Of a DNA stretch of 38,576 nucleotides, positions 23,570-30,629 are shown piece after piece. The DNA is taken from NCBI GenBank assembly GCA_035574275.1, contig DATLYY010000026.1:1-38576 (forward strand). The letters run 5' to 3'. How positions within the stretch are numbered: the stretch's first letter is position 1; the number at the start of each line of letters is the position of its first letter. The notes beneath the pieces were generated by a model. The model saw only the letters and a program-made list of their open reading frames with translations, ran no database searches and was not told the DNA's origin. This DNA is from Verrucomicrobiia bacterium (lineage in GTDB: Bacteria > Zixibacteria > MSB-5A5 > DSPP01). The position numbers and the translations under genes were made by a program.

Positions 23570-24106
23570 ATGAGTTTCAGAAAAAAATTTTTTGTGGCAA
23601 TTCTCACTTTCGCTATACTTTTTCAAGCCGGTCTTGCTTGGGGTGCGCGGGTGATTATCAGCGGGACCGGCTCGACGGATGCCATCGACACGCTGACTTT
23701 TTCCGGCGGTTTTCTGGCCCGGCCGGCCGGAGCCCCGGCGGCCAGCGAAATGCTTATTTTCAGCACGTTTGACGGTGACAGCCCGAGCACCGTGCGCAAT
23801 CGGATCGTGGCCGTGGGGGACAGCCTTTCCAGCTTTACGGTTACCCCGGTGATAGGCAGCCCGAATGAGTTCGAGGTTCAAAACAATCCGCCGGGCGGCG
23901 CTTTGGTAATCACGCTCAACGGGCAGGAAGTGAACTCGGATGTGGAAGGCAGCGCCTTCAGCAAGGCGGGCCAGTACTTCAAGCTGACGGCCACCCAGAT
24001 CCCGACCCTTTCGGAATGGGGATTGATTCTCTTCGCCACCCTGCTTCTGGCGAGTCTGGTCTGGTTTATCCGGCGGAAACGGAAACCGGCAAGGGCGAAA
24101 GCTTAA
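23570..24106 (+). CDS. IPTL-CTERM exosortase substrate protein
   Basis: 178-residue envelope protein. It has a signal peptide (1-25, VAILTFAILFQAGLAWG), a beta-rich mature region, and at the C-terminus the tripartite sorting signal IPTLSEWG (144-151), a hydrophobic helix (LILFATLLLASLVWF) and a basic tail RRKRK. This is the IPTLxxWG-CTERM signal recognised by exosortase H, whose gene follows. ATG 23570 is fixed by GGAGG five bases upstream. The mature domain is small, lacks cysteine, and matches no family I know. It probably ends up cell-surface or secreted after processing. Confidence 0.9.
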   Translation: MSFRKKFFVAILTFAILFQAGLAWGARVIISGTGSTDAIDTLTFSGGFLARPAGAPAASEMLIFSTFDGDSPSTVRNRIVAVGDSLSSFTVTPVIGSPNEFEVQNNPPGGALVITLNGQEVNSDVEGSAFSKAGQYFKLTATQIPTLSEWGLILFATLLLASLVWFIRRKRKPARAKA

Positions 24107-24124
24107 AACCGGAAGGACGAAAAA

Positions 24125-24158
24125 ATAAGCCCGTCCCGAAATTTCGGGACGGGCTTAT
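24125..24158. terminator. 34-nt perfect palindrome between substrate and exosortase genes
   Basis: Bases 24125-24141 and 24142-24158 are exact inverted copies (17 bp per arm, core CCCGTCCCGAAA/TTTCGGGACGGG), flanked by an A run on the left and ATTTTGATTT on the right. As RNA it forms a very stable hairpin with U-rich flanks on either strand. It probably terminates most substrate transcripts and lets few through to the exosortase genes, which start 12 nt later. Confidence 0.75.
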
Positions 24159-24169
24159 ATTTTGATTTG

Positions 24170-24715
24170 ATGACCGGCGCTTTCCAAACGACAAAATCCG
24201 GGCGGGCCGCCCTGCTGAAAGCCGTTTTTGTTTTCTTTGGCGCGCTGGTTTTCTTCTTCTGGGTTTTTAACAACGGCTGGGCTTTCCGGCACTTCATCGC
24301 CCCCTACACCAGCTTGGTTGCCTTCGTGGCCGCTTCGATTTTCAGACTTTTCGGACAGGCAGCCCTCCAAGCCGGAACTATTGTGACGGTTAATGGAAAT
24401 CCCCTTTCGATTGCCACCGGCTGCAACGGGGCGGAGGCCATGGCACTCTACTTTTCGGCCATTTTGGCCTTTCCGACCGAATGGAGGCAAAAACTCGTTG
24501 GCCTGATTTTGGGGTTGGTCGGGATTTTCACAATCAACCAGGTCCGGGTAATCGGGTTGTTTATAGTGGCGATGGTAAAACCGGAAATTCTGCCGGAAGC
24601 CCACAACTACGCCGGACAGACCTTTGTAATCGTCATGGGGATGGCGCTCTGGTGGTTCTGGGCGGAACGGTTTACGGGAGCAGGCAATGCCAAAAACGCT
24701 GAAGACGGCCGTTAA
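24170..24715 (+). CDS. xrtH: Exosortase H
   Basis: Membrane cysteine transpeptidase/protease that processes CTERM substrates. 181 residues with several hydrophobic helices and the catalytic triad in the family positions: ATGCNGAEAM (Cys85), INQVRVIGLF (Arg126) and HNYAGQTFVI (His145). Short length without the C-terminal EpsI-like domain fits the XrtH class, and the preceding gene encodes an IPTLxxWG substrate, the XrtH target. ATG 24170 lacks a Shine-Dalgarno sequence and lies directly after a strong hairpin, so expression is probably kept low. The 3' end overlaps the next gene by 29 nt. Confidence 0.92.
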   Translation: MTGAFQTTKSGRAALLKAVFVFFGALVFFFWVFNNGWAFRHFIAPYTSLVAFVAASIFRLFGQAALQAGTIVTVNGNPLSIATGCNGAEAMALYFSAILAFPTEWRQKLVGLILGLVGIFTINQVRVIGLFIVAMVKPEILPEAHNYAGQTFVIVMGMALWWFWAERFTGAGNAKNAEDGR

Positions 24716-25277
24716 AGTTATTGTTATCTATCTGACGGTCTTTGCCATGTGGCTTTTGGCCGCGGAACAATATCACCTGTTTTTGGGAAAGACGGCTGGA
24801 AAACTCATCCCGCTGGTCGAAGACTGCTCGGTCGGCCGCATTGAGTACGACGACGGGATACGCTACGAAATCAGTTTTTACGACCCGGCGGCCCGTCAGG
24901 TTTTGACCGCCCGCGGGGTGGTGGATGCCGTGCAATACGGCTATCCTTTGGTCACCTTCCTCACTTTGGCCATCGCCTTTCCGGGACCCAGGAATTGGAA
25001 AGCCCAAAAAAGGATTTTTCTGACCGTTTTGGGGGCGGCTCTTCTTTTTTTCCTTTATTCGATTTTTATCGTGGTGGCCGTGTATGAATTTTTGGGGCAG
25101 TACGAAGCGGCTTTGTTGAAGGAAAACTGGATTGCCCGCCTTTTCCCCCCCGCTGTTTATACCCGATACGAAATCCCGCTTTTGGTCTTTCTGGGGCAGG
25201 TTATCCCGGTTTTTCTCTGGGGGGGGCTTTTCGGTCGGTCCCTCTTTGCGGCCAAAAAAACACCCGCCTTTCGGTAA
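24687..25277 (+). CDS. Exosortase H-associated membrane protein
   Basis: 196-residue membrane protein with about four hydrophobic helices (VKVIVIYLTVFAMWLLAAEQ; VTFLTLAIAFPG; IFLTVLGAALLFFLYSIFIV; IPLLVFLGQVIPVFLWGG) and one extracytoplasmic loop (about 40-80) containing CSVGRIEYDDG. Proteins of this size and layout accompany XrtH in several lineages and are annotated as XrtH-associated. The gene overlaps xrtH by 29 nt, supporting a joint function, perhaps as a subunit or substrate-release factor. No catalytic motif is evident. Confidence 0.82.
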   Translation: MPKTLKTAVKVIVIYLTVFAMWLLAAEQYHLFLGKTAGKLIPLVEDCSVGRIEYDDGIRYEISFYDPAARQVLTARGVVDAVQYGYPLVTFLTLAIAFPGPRNWKAQKRIFLTVLGAALLFFLYSIFIVVAVYEFLGQYEAALLKENWIARLFPPAVYTRYEIPLLVFLGQVIPVFLWGGLFGRSLFAAKKTPAFR

Positions 25278-25283
25278 AAAAGC

Positions 25284-25309
25284 AAACGGCCTCCTTCCGG
25301 AAGCCGTTT
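25284..25309 (+). terminator. Hairpin after the exosortase operon
   Basis: AAACGGC (25284-25290) pairs with GCCGTTT (25303-25309), with TTCCGGAA in the loop. T content downstream is low at first and rises at 25329, so it is a moderate terminator candidate. Confidence 0.45.
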
Positions 25310-25612
25310 CTCCCTCGAATTACCCCCTTTTTGGTACCCCTCTCGCGCAGGGCGCCAAGAGCTTTTCAAGCTTTTTTCCCTCGGAGACAGCACTCCCCCA
25401 CCGCCCAGCCGAATGGACACACGCATAGACAGACAGATGGGTCCTAAGCGAATAAGTTGGGATATCATCCCCCCGTACCGAGGGGCAGGCGGAGTGCTGC
25501 CTTCGATTACAGATTACGGGGGCTCGTCGAAAAAGGTTGCAAAAAAAAGTGAATTTGAGTCGAAAAACTTGATTTATTAAAGAAAATAAAGGGAAGGCGC
25601 CCCGCCCGGGGA
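25310..25612. other. Non-coding convergent gap with a long-range inverted repeat
   Basis: No credible gene. CAGCACTCC (25388-25396) is matched by GGAGTGCTG (25491-25499), 94 nt apart, enclosing a CCCC/GGGG hairpin at about 25471-25485. The outer arms and inner hairpin could be a structured RNA or a decayed mobile element. No poly-T tail or good promoter was seen. Confidence 0.35.
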
Positions 25613-25987
25613 CTATTCCATCAGGGAGAATTTTCGCAAAACCGACTCTATGTCGTTCATCCGGAAGGGCTTGTTCAGAAAACCGTCCGCTTTGGCGTCC
25701 ACCAGCTCCTGTTCGGTCGCCTCGGTCGAGTAGCCGGTTATCACCACCACGGGAAGCTCGGGGAATTTGTCTTTGACCGCCCTTAGAAGCTCCAAACCGG
25801 TCATTTTGGGCATCCGCAGGTCGGTGATTAAAAGCGAGAAGTCCTTCTCGTTCAATAAGGAAAGCGCCTCTTCCCCGTCGGCGGCCCTTTGGGAGGCGAA
25901 ATCGAACACCTCCAGCATGTCCGACAACAAATTGGACATATTGGGGTTGTCATCCACGATTAAAACCCGGCGATTCTCGTTTTCCAT
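25613..25987 (-). CDS. Stand-alone response-regulator receiver protein
   Basis: 124-residue CheY-like receiver without an output domain. Acidic pocket VDDN (Asp12, Asp13), phospho-acceptor LLITDLRMP (Asp56), switch VVITGYS (Thr84) and NKPF (Lys106) are all intact, so it should be phosphorylated by a histidine kinase. None is encoded here. ATG 25987 starts the receiver; the upstream open extension covers the 3' end of hflX and the intergenic gap and is not supported. It lies 65 nt downstream of hflX on the same strand. Single-domain receivers act in chemotaxis, phosphorelays or by binding partners. Confidence 0.93.
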   Translation of the reverse strand: MENENRRVLIVDDNPNMSNLLSDMLEVFDFASQRAADGEEALSLLNEKDFSLLITDLRMPKMTGLELLRAVKDKFPELPVVVITGYSTEATEQELVDAKADGFLNKPFRMNDIESVLRKFSLME

Positions 25988-26052
25988 TCGGCTATATCCC
26001 CTTTCTATCTTCGGCAAAAAAAGGGGAAGGATTAACCGGAAAAAGCGGGCTT

Positions 26053-27255
26053 TTACGAGGGGAGCAAGCGGGCTGAACGGCCGTTTTGGTTTTGAGCCGA
26101 CCAGCGCAAGAAAGATTCGATTTGGTTGGTCAAATTGAGAACGCCGGTGCCTTTTGCCGCCGATACCAAGGCCACACCCCACGGACTGCAGAGATTGGAG
26201 ATTTGAGATTGGAGATTCGTCCACTGTGTAGAACCACCCCTTGGGACTTCGTCTCCGTCCCCCTTAAATTCAGGGGGGCAGGAATCGGGCGGGAGCCGGT
26301 CGATCTTGTTCAACACCAAAATGGTGGGGATTTTGTCGGCCTTCAAAGACGTTAAAATCTCCTGCACGGCGGCGATGTTTTCGCGGAAATTGGGTCCCGA
26401 AAAATCCACCACATGCAGAAGCAGGTCGCTCTCGGCCGCCTCGGAAAGGGTGGAGCGGAAGGAGGCCACCAGATGGGTAGGCAGTTTTTTGATGAAACCG
26501 ACGGTGTCGGTCAAAATCACTTTTGGAAAGTAGGGGAATTTGAGAACCCGCGTGGTGGAATCCAAAGTCGAAAAAAGGCGGTCTTCCACCTTGGTCTGCG
26601 AGCGGGTGAGGCAGTTGAAAAGGGAGGATTTTCCCGCATTGGTGTATCCCACCAAGCTGACGCGGTACACTTCGCTCCGCTTTTTGTGCTGGACGGCCCT
26701 TTGGTGGTCGATTTCCATCAGCACTTTTTTCAAGTGGGTGATTTTGTGGCGCACCTGCCGGCGGTCGGTTTCCAACTGGGTTTCGCCGGGGCCGCGGGTG
26801 CCGATGCCGCCGACTTGCCGCTCCAAATGCGACCAGCGTCCCGCCAGCCGGGGGAGGAGATATTCCAGTTGGGCCAGCTCCACCTGCGTTTTGGCCTCGC
26901 GGGTTTTGGCCCTTTGGGCAAAGATATCCAGAATCAAATCCGTCCGGTCAATCGTGCGGACGCCGGTCAGTTCCTGCAGATTGGCCACCTGCGCGCCGGT
27001 TAATTCATCGTCGAAAATGATGACGTTCGCGGAGGTTTCCTCCGCAATGGCCTTGATTTCCTCCGCTTTTCCCCGGCCGATGAAATAGGCGGCGTCCGGC
27101 GCGTGGCGCCTTTGGGCAACCTGGCCGACGACGATTGCCCCGGCGGAGGTTGTTAGGGCCCCCAATTCGGCCAGCGTTTCGGATGAATCGCTGTTTTTGG
27201 AAACTCCGGCCAGAAGCGCTTTTTCCTTGGGGCGGGTGGTTACGAGTTTAATCAT
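26053..27255 (-). CDS. hflX: HflX ribosome-associated GTPase with an in-frame repeat insertion
   Basis: HflX splits or rescues stalled ribosomes under stress. The 400 residues show the N-terminal HflX domain (YFIGRGKAEEI, FDDELTGAQVANL, RTDLILDIFAQRA), the GGIGTRGPGETQLETDRR signature (149-166), and G motifs GYTNAGKSS (203-211), DTVGF (250-254), NKID (316-319) and SAAKG (365-369). NKID and SAAKG are normally about 20 residues apart; here the gap is about 45, because residues ~325-358 are encoded by a repeat (PPEFKGDGDEVP.GG, then TNLQSQISNL) also found outside the gene. The insertion keeps the frame and sits in a surface loop, so the protein probably still works. Confidence 0.93.
   Translation of the reverse strand: MIKLVTTRPKEKALLAGVSKNSDSSETLAELGALTTSAGAIVVGQVAQRRHAPDAAYFIGRGKAEEIKAIAEETSANVIIFDDELTGAQVANLQELTGVRTIDRTDLILDIFAQRAKTREAKTQVELAQLEYLLPRLAGRWSHLERQVGGIGTRGPGETQLETDRRQVRHKITHLKKVLMEIDHQRAVQHKKRSEVYRVSLVGYTNAGKSSLFNCLTRSQTKVEDRLFSTLDSTTRVLKFPYFPKVILTDTVGFIKKLPTHLVASFRSTLSEAAESDLLLHVVDFSGPNFRENIAAVQEILTSLKADKIPTILVLNKIDRLPPDSCPPEFKGDGDEVPRGGSTQWTNLQSQISNLCSPWGVALVSAAKGTGVLNLTNQIESFLRWSAQNQNGRSARLLPS
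26187..26280. repeat. Interspersed repeat inserted in frame in hflX
   Basis: Bases 26232-26277 match the intergenic copy at 27414-27459 at 43 of 46 positions. Next to it, 26187-26220 contains tandem AATCTC/GAGATT units. The whole block corresponds to the extra residues of HflX between the G4 and G5 motifs. Confidence 0.8.
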
Positions 27256-27305
27256 CTATCTGTTTAAATATACGAAAAAGCGGCGGAAAATGGAGGGATT
27301 GAAAG

Positions 27306-27349
27306 GCAACCTCACCCCCTGACCCCCTCTCCGATGCGGAGAGGGGGAA
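27306..27349. repeat. Hairpin repeat, copy A
   Basis: 44 bp, 43 identical to the copy at 27956-27999. It contains an 11-bp stem with a 3-base loop (CCCCCTCTCCG at 27323-27333, CGGAGAGGGGG at 27337-27347). Confidence 0.85.
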
Positions 27350-27413
27350 ATTGTGAGGCAATTCATGAATTGCCCCTACAAAAACGGGCAGGCACAAGAC
27401 CTGCCCCTACGAA

Positions 27414-27459
27414 AACCACCCCCTGGGACTTCGTCTCCGTCCCCCTTAAACACAGGGGG
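27414..27459. repeat. Repeat shared with the hflX insertion
   Basis: 43 of 46 bases match 26232-26277. It includes the short inverted repeat CCCCCT/AGGGGG. Read on the minus strand it would encode FKGDGDEVPGGG, close to the HflX insert peptide, but no gene is present. Confidence 0.85.
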
Positions 27460-27955
27460 ACAGAAAGAGCAAGTTAAGGGAAGGGGGGACAGGCCGTTGG
27501 GCCTGCCCCTTGGCCTTTCCTTTTTTTGTTTCTTTTGTTTCGTGCGACGGGTTTTAAAACAGCCGTGAAAGTGGAGACGGGACATTTTTTATGGTAGGTC
27601 CTCTCCGTGCGGCCGCCTGTGTAGTTGAACTGCTCCGCGCGCGACGGACTCCGCGCGGGCGCAAGGCTGGTCTATGTCCGCTTTCCCTTTCAAGGAGAAG
27701 CGGGGGTTTAGCTAAAAAAAAGCGGCTGTCCTTTCCCCCCGACCATTGAGGAGAAATCAACCCCATAAAGAGTGAAAACCGTGAATTATGGTCGGTACCG
27801 GCTTTCGGTCTCCTTTTGGGGTTCGGCCCGGTCACGCCAGTTGCGCCGAGCCGACCCGATGCACGAGAGGGATGGCGGCTTGGGGGTTAGCCCGAACCAC
27901 GTCCCTCTATAAATAGCCTCCCTTGCGATATTCACTCTGAAGTTGTAGTGAATTT

Positions 27956-27999
27956 GCAACCTCACCCCCTGACCCCCTCTCCGATACGGAGAGGGGGAA
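27956..27999. repeat. Hairpin repeat, copy B
   Basis: Same orientation as copy A 650 bp away, with one base difference in the loop (ATG to ATA). The conserved stem and variable loop suggest that structure is what is maintained. Confidence 0.85.
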
Positions 28000-28088
28000 G
28001 GGCGTATCGCAATACGCACCTACAAAGACAAAGAAGGAAAACGAGCAGGCACCCCTCGAGTTCCCTCGGGGCAAGCGAAGTCCTGCCC

Positions 28089-28805
28089 CTACTCTTGGGG
28101 GAAGGCGAAAAAAGAATCCGGAAAGGCGGGGTTGATGGCCACCGTGTCCAGTTGCAAGTCCAGGTAATTTTGCGCCCCGCGGCGGACGGTGATTAGGCGG
28201 GGGAAGTAGATTCCCTCCACCGGTTCGTAGGCGGCCAGGGCGGCGGTGATGCCATTGGCCGGGGAATAAAGCTCCTTGGGATGGTAGGTTTCTTCGTCCA
28301 GAAAAATCCAGAGTTCGCCAGTGGTGGAATCGAAGCTTTTGACCCAAAAGCAGCGGGTTTTGTCGATGAGCGTATCCCGCCCAATCTCGGAGTACTCATT
28401 GCCGATTTTTTGCAGGCGGGAAAGGCCGTTTTGGGCGAAAAGGGCAAGCGGGCTTTGGGTGAGTTTGAACGGCTTTTCGGCTCCGAAGCGCCGCCAGCCG
28501 GAGTTCCCGTCAAAAACCTCGGTGGAGCTCCAAAAGCTGGTTTCAATCTGCGAGCGCAGTTTTTGGCCTTCCTGCGCAAAGTCGATTTTGACCGGGCTTT
28601 TGCCCGCCAGCGTTCCCCGCCCGGAGATTTGCACGCCGGAGAGGGCCAAAAATTTCTCCCCCCCCAGAGCAAAAATCATTTTGGAAATCGGATTTTCGAT
28701 ATCCGCTTTCTCTAACTTGGCAGATTTTTTGGTGGTCTTGGCGGTAATCCAGACCGGCGCAATCAATATCAGTAAAACGGCCGTTGTCCAAGCGAGCTTC
28801 TTCAC
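28089..28805 (-). CDS. Exported protein, LolA-like outer-membrane lipoprotein-sorting fold suspected
   Basis: 238-residue protein with a signal peptide (about 1-22, WTTAVLLILIAPVWITA). The mature part opens with KMIFALGGEKFLALSGVQISGRG and continues through GQKLRSQIETSFWSSTEVFDGNSGWRRFG to TGELWIFLDEETYHPKELY and a closing beta region. This order (ALGG..., 'gxG' strand, FDG..GW, YhPk) resembles the LolA/LppX-like family of periplasmic lipid-binding proteins. Exact membership is unsure. The start is GTG 28805 and no Shine-Dalgarno is visible; there is no internal alternative that keeps the signal. Divergent from the FG-GAP gene. Confidence 0.72.
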   Translation of the reverse strand: MKKLAWTTAVLLILIAPVWITAKTTKKSAKLEKADIENPISKMIFALGGEKFLALSGVQISGRGTLAGKSPVKIDFAQEGQKLRSQIETSFWSSTEVFDGNSGWRRFGAEKPFKLTQSPLALFAQNGLSRLQKIGNEYSEIGRDTLIDKTRCFWVKSFDSTTGELWIFLDEETYHPKELYSPANGITAALAAYEPVEGIYFPRLITVRRGAQNYLDLQLDTVAINPAFPDSFFAFPQE

Positions 28806-28907
28806 GAGAGTAATTTACCATTCTTTGGCATTTTTTCCACTTAATTCCGGTTGATGTTATCCTTTCCTCTTCTTATCTTACACTCGAAAGGCGGAGGAAA
28901 ATATAAA

Positions 28908-30512
28908 TTGGGACGCCTGCTTTTAATAACCACTTCGCTGCTATTCTCTACAAATTTACTCTTTGGGCAGGGCAGTTACCTCAACATTATGGGCATCATC
29001 CGCGGCGACAGTGCAGGGGCACAGTTTGGAAAAATGGTAGTACCTGCTGGGGACGTGAATGGCGACACCCTGCAGGATTTTTTGGTTGGGGCTTTTCACT
29101 GCTGTCCAAACGACCTCTGCTGTCCTCCACGCGGTGCACAAAAGGTTTACCTTTTCTATGGAAAAAAAGATGGCTTTGATACAATCCCTGATCTGATTTT
29201 CCAACATAAGGCACAACTGGAGTGCTTGGGAGACCTAAATGGTGATGGGCAGGCCGACTTCGGCATGCGCGAATCGGGGCAGAAGTATCGATTTTCTGTT
29301 TATTATGGCGGGGCTGGCCTGGATACCTTTCCAGACGGATATGTTAAGGGGGACAGTTCAGATATTTTCGACCAATACGGTCTCGATGTGTCCGTAGGTA
29401 AATGGAACGACCTCAGCGACCACCAAATCGCCCTCGGTGTCACTTTTACAGGCGTGCCGGGATCTGACTCCCTGCGCTTTTATTGTTACAACGTTACCCA
29501 GAACTCAATCGATTCGGTTGCTTTTTGGAAACCCGAGTTACCGTTTAAAAGTGTTTTTGGTGGCCGTATTCGAATGCTTGGAGATGTAGACGGAGATGGA
29601 TTTGCGGATTTGGCGGTCGGGCGCGAAAGTGGAAGTGATGCTGTGCCTGGTACGGTCGAAATCTATTTGGGGGGAATCACCCTCGATACAATTCCTGATA
29701 TCATCCTGTATCCGCCATCAAGTGTCTCATCTACAAATAGAAAAAGCTTTGGCCGCTCGGTTTTTGGTGTGGGAGATTTGAACGGTGACGGGCGAGCCGA
29801 ATTCATTGTGACCGCGCCTTATACACCTCTTCTCTATTTTGGTGGTAATCCTTTGGACACCTTACCCCGTTTTGTGTTAGATAGGCTGGGGGACCATTTT
29901 GCCAACGGTGGGGACATTAACGCGGATGGCTACAGCGACCTCTTGATGGGGCGGGACGAATCTCCGCTTACGGGATTTGCCTACGTCTATTATGGCGGAC
30001 CTTCCATGGACAGCGTCAGAGATTTGGAGATACACGAGCGTGATTTGCCCTATCCCGCGTCCGGTTTCGGTCAGACCGTAGCGGGCTTGGGCGATGTTGA
30101 CGGGGACGGGTCGAATGATTTTGCAGTCGGCTCAACTTCAAATTTGGTTGCCGACCAGGACTATGGCTACCTCTGGGTCTTTAGGGGTCTTCAACCGTCC
30201 ACAGGAGTGAACGATGAGAAGCACAATATCCCACGGCACTTTACCCTGGAACAAAATTATCCCAACCCCTTCAATTCAACCACGCTGATTTCTTACACCC
30301 TTTCCCGAAGAGCGCAGGTGCGTTTGGGGATTTTCAATATTGCCGGACAGTTGGTGAAGGTATTAGTTGATGAGGAGCAATCGGCGGGGAGTCATCAGAT
30401 TTCTTGGGGAGGGGAGGATTCCAAAGGCAGGCCGATGCCGAGCGGGATTTATTTGTACAAGCTTTCGTTTGAAGATGAAGTGCAGGTTAAAAAGATGGTA
30501 TTGGTGAAATAG
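28908..30512 (+). CDS. FG-GAP repeat surface protein with type IX secretion C-terminal domain
   Basis: 534-residue exported protein. A signal peptide (MGRLLLITTSLLFSTNLLFGQ from TTG 28908) leads to an integrin-alpha-type propeller with at least six calcium-loop motifs (GDVNGD, GDLNGDG, GDVDGDG, GDLNGDG, GDINADG, GDVDGDG). The last ~85 residues are a Por/T9SS type A sorting domain: LEQNYPNPFNSTT, then LGIFNIAGQLVKVL and MPSGIYLYKL. It should be exported by T9SS and anchored or released. TTG 28908 has GGAGG ten bases upstream; ATG 28854 would lengthen the signal by 18 residues. The gene is visibly more AT-rich than its neighbours. Confidence 0.9.
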   Translation: MGRLLLITTSLLFSTNLLFGQGSYLNIMGIIRGDSAGAQFGKMVVPAGDVNGDTLQDFLVGAFHCCPNDLCCPPRGAQKVYLFYGKKDGFDTIPDLIFQHKAQLECLGDLNGDGQADFGMRESGQKYRFSVYYGGAGLDTFPDGYVKGDSSDIFDQYGLDVSVGKWNDLSDHQIALGVTFTGVPGSDSLRFYCYNVTQNSIDSVAFWKPELPFKSVFGGRIRMLGDVDGDGFADLAVGRESGSDAVPGTVEIYLGGITLDTIPDIILYPPSSVSSTNRKSFGRSVFGVGDLNGDGRAEFIVTAPYTPLLYFGGNPLDTLPRFVLDRLGDHFANGGDINADGYSDLLMGRDESPLTGFAYVYYGGPSMDSVRDLEIHERDLPYPASGFGQTVAGLGDVDGDGSNDFAVGSTSNLVADQDYGYLWVFRGLQPSTGVNDEKHNIPRHFTLEQNYPNPFNSTTLISYTLSRRAQVRLGIFNIAGQLVKVLVDEEQSAGSHQISWGGEDSKGRPMPSGIYLYKLSFEDEVQVKKMVLVK

Positions 30513-30571
30513 TTAACCTCCTCTTGTAGGAACTCCCGGTTTTAGTTAGATTGGCCAACCAAGGCAGGCAG

Positions 30572-30611
30572 CCCGCTTTCCACCGCCGGTTGGCAACGAA
30601 AGCGGGGTTTT
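30572..30611 (+). terminator. Terminator after the FG-GAP gene
   Basis: CCCGCTTTC (30572-30580) pairs with GAAAGCGGG (30598-30606), then G and TTTT (30608-30611). A competing GCCAACC/GGTTGGC pairing could form instead. Confidence 0.6.
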
Positions 30612-30629
30612 GGCGTTGCCGACAAAAGT

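Larger units (their letters stand above)
27256..28088. other. 833-bp non-coding region packed with hairpin repeats
   Basis: No credible gene. It holds two copies of a 44-bp hairpin repeat, one copy of the hflX-type repeat, and several motifs of the form GGCAGG...CCTGCCCCTAC (about 27388-27410, 28079-28091) and AGGCC/GGCCT (about 27490-27505). The left part must include the hflX promoter. Open frames in it are short and repeat-driven. Confidence 0.7.

Noticed and set aside
27554-27835. Short minus-strand gene in the repeat region
   Set aside because: Composition is low-complexity and repeat-derived, with no ribosome site and no domain.
27306-28091. CRISPR array
   Set aside because: Repeats are few, irregularly spaced and hairpin-forming, of several families, with no uniform spacers or cas genes.
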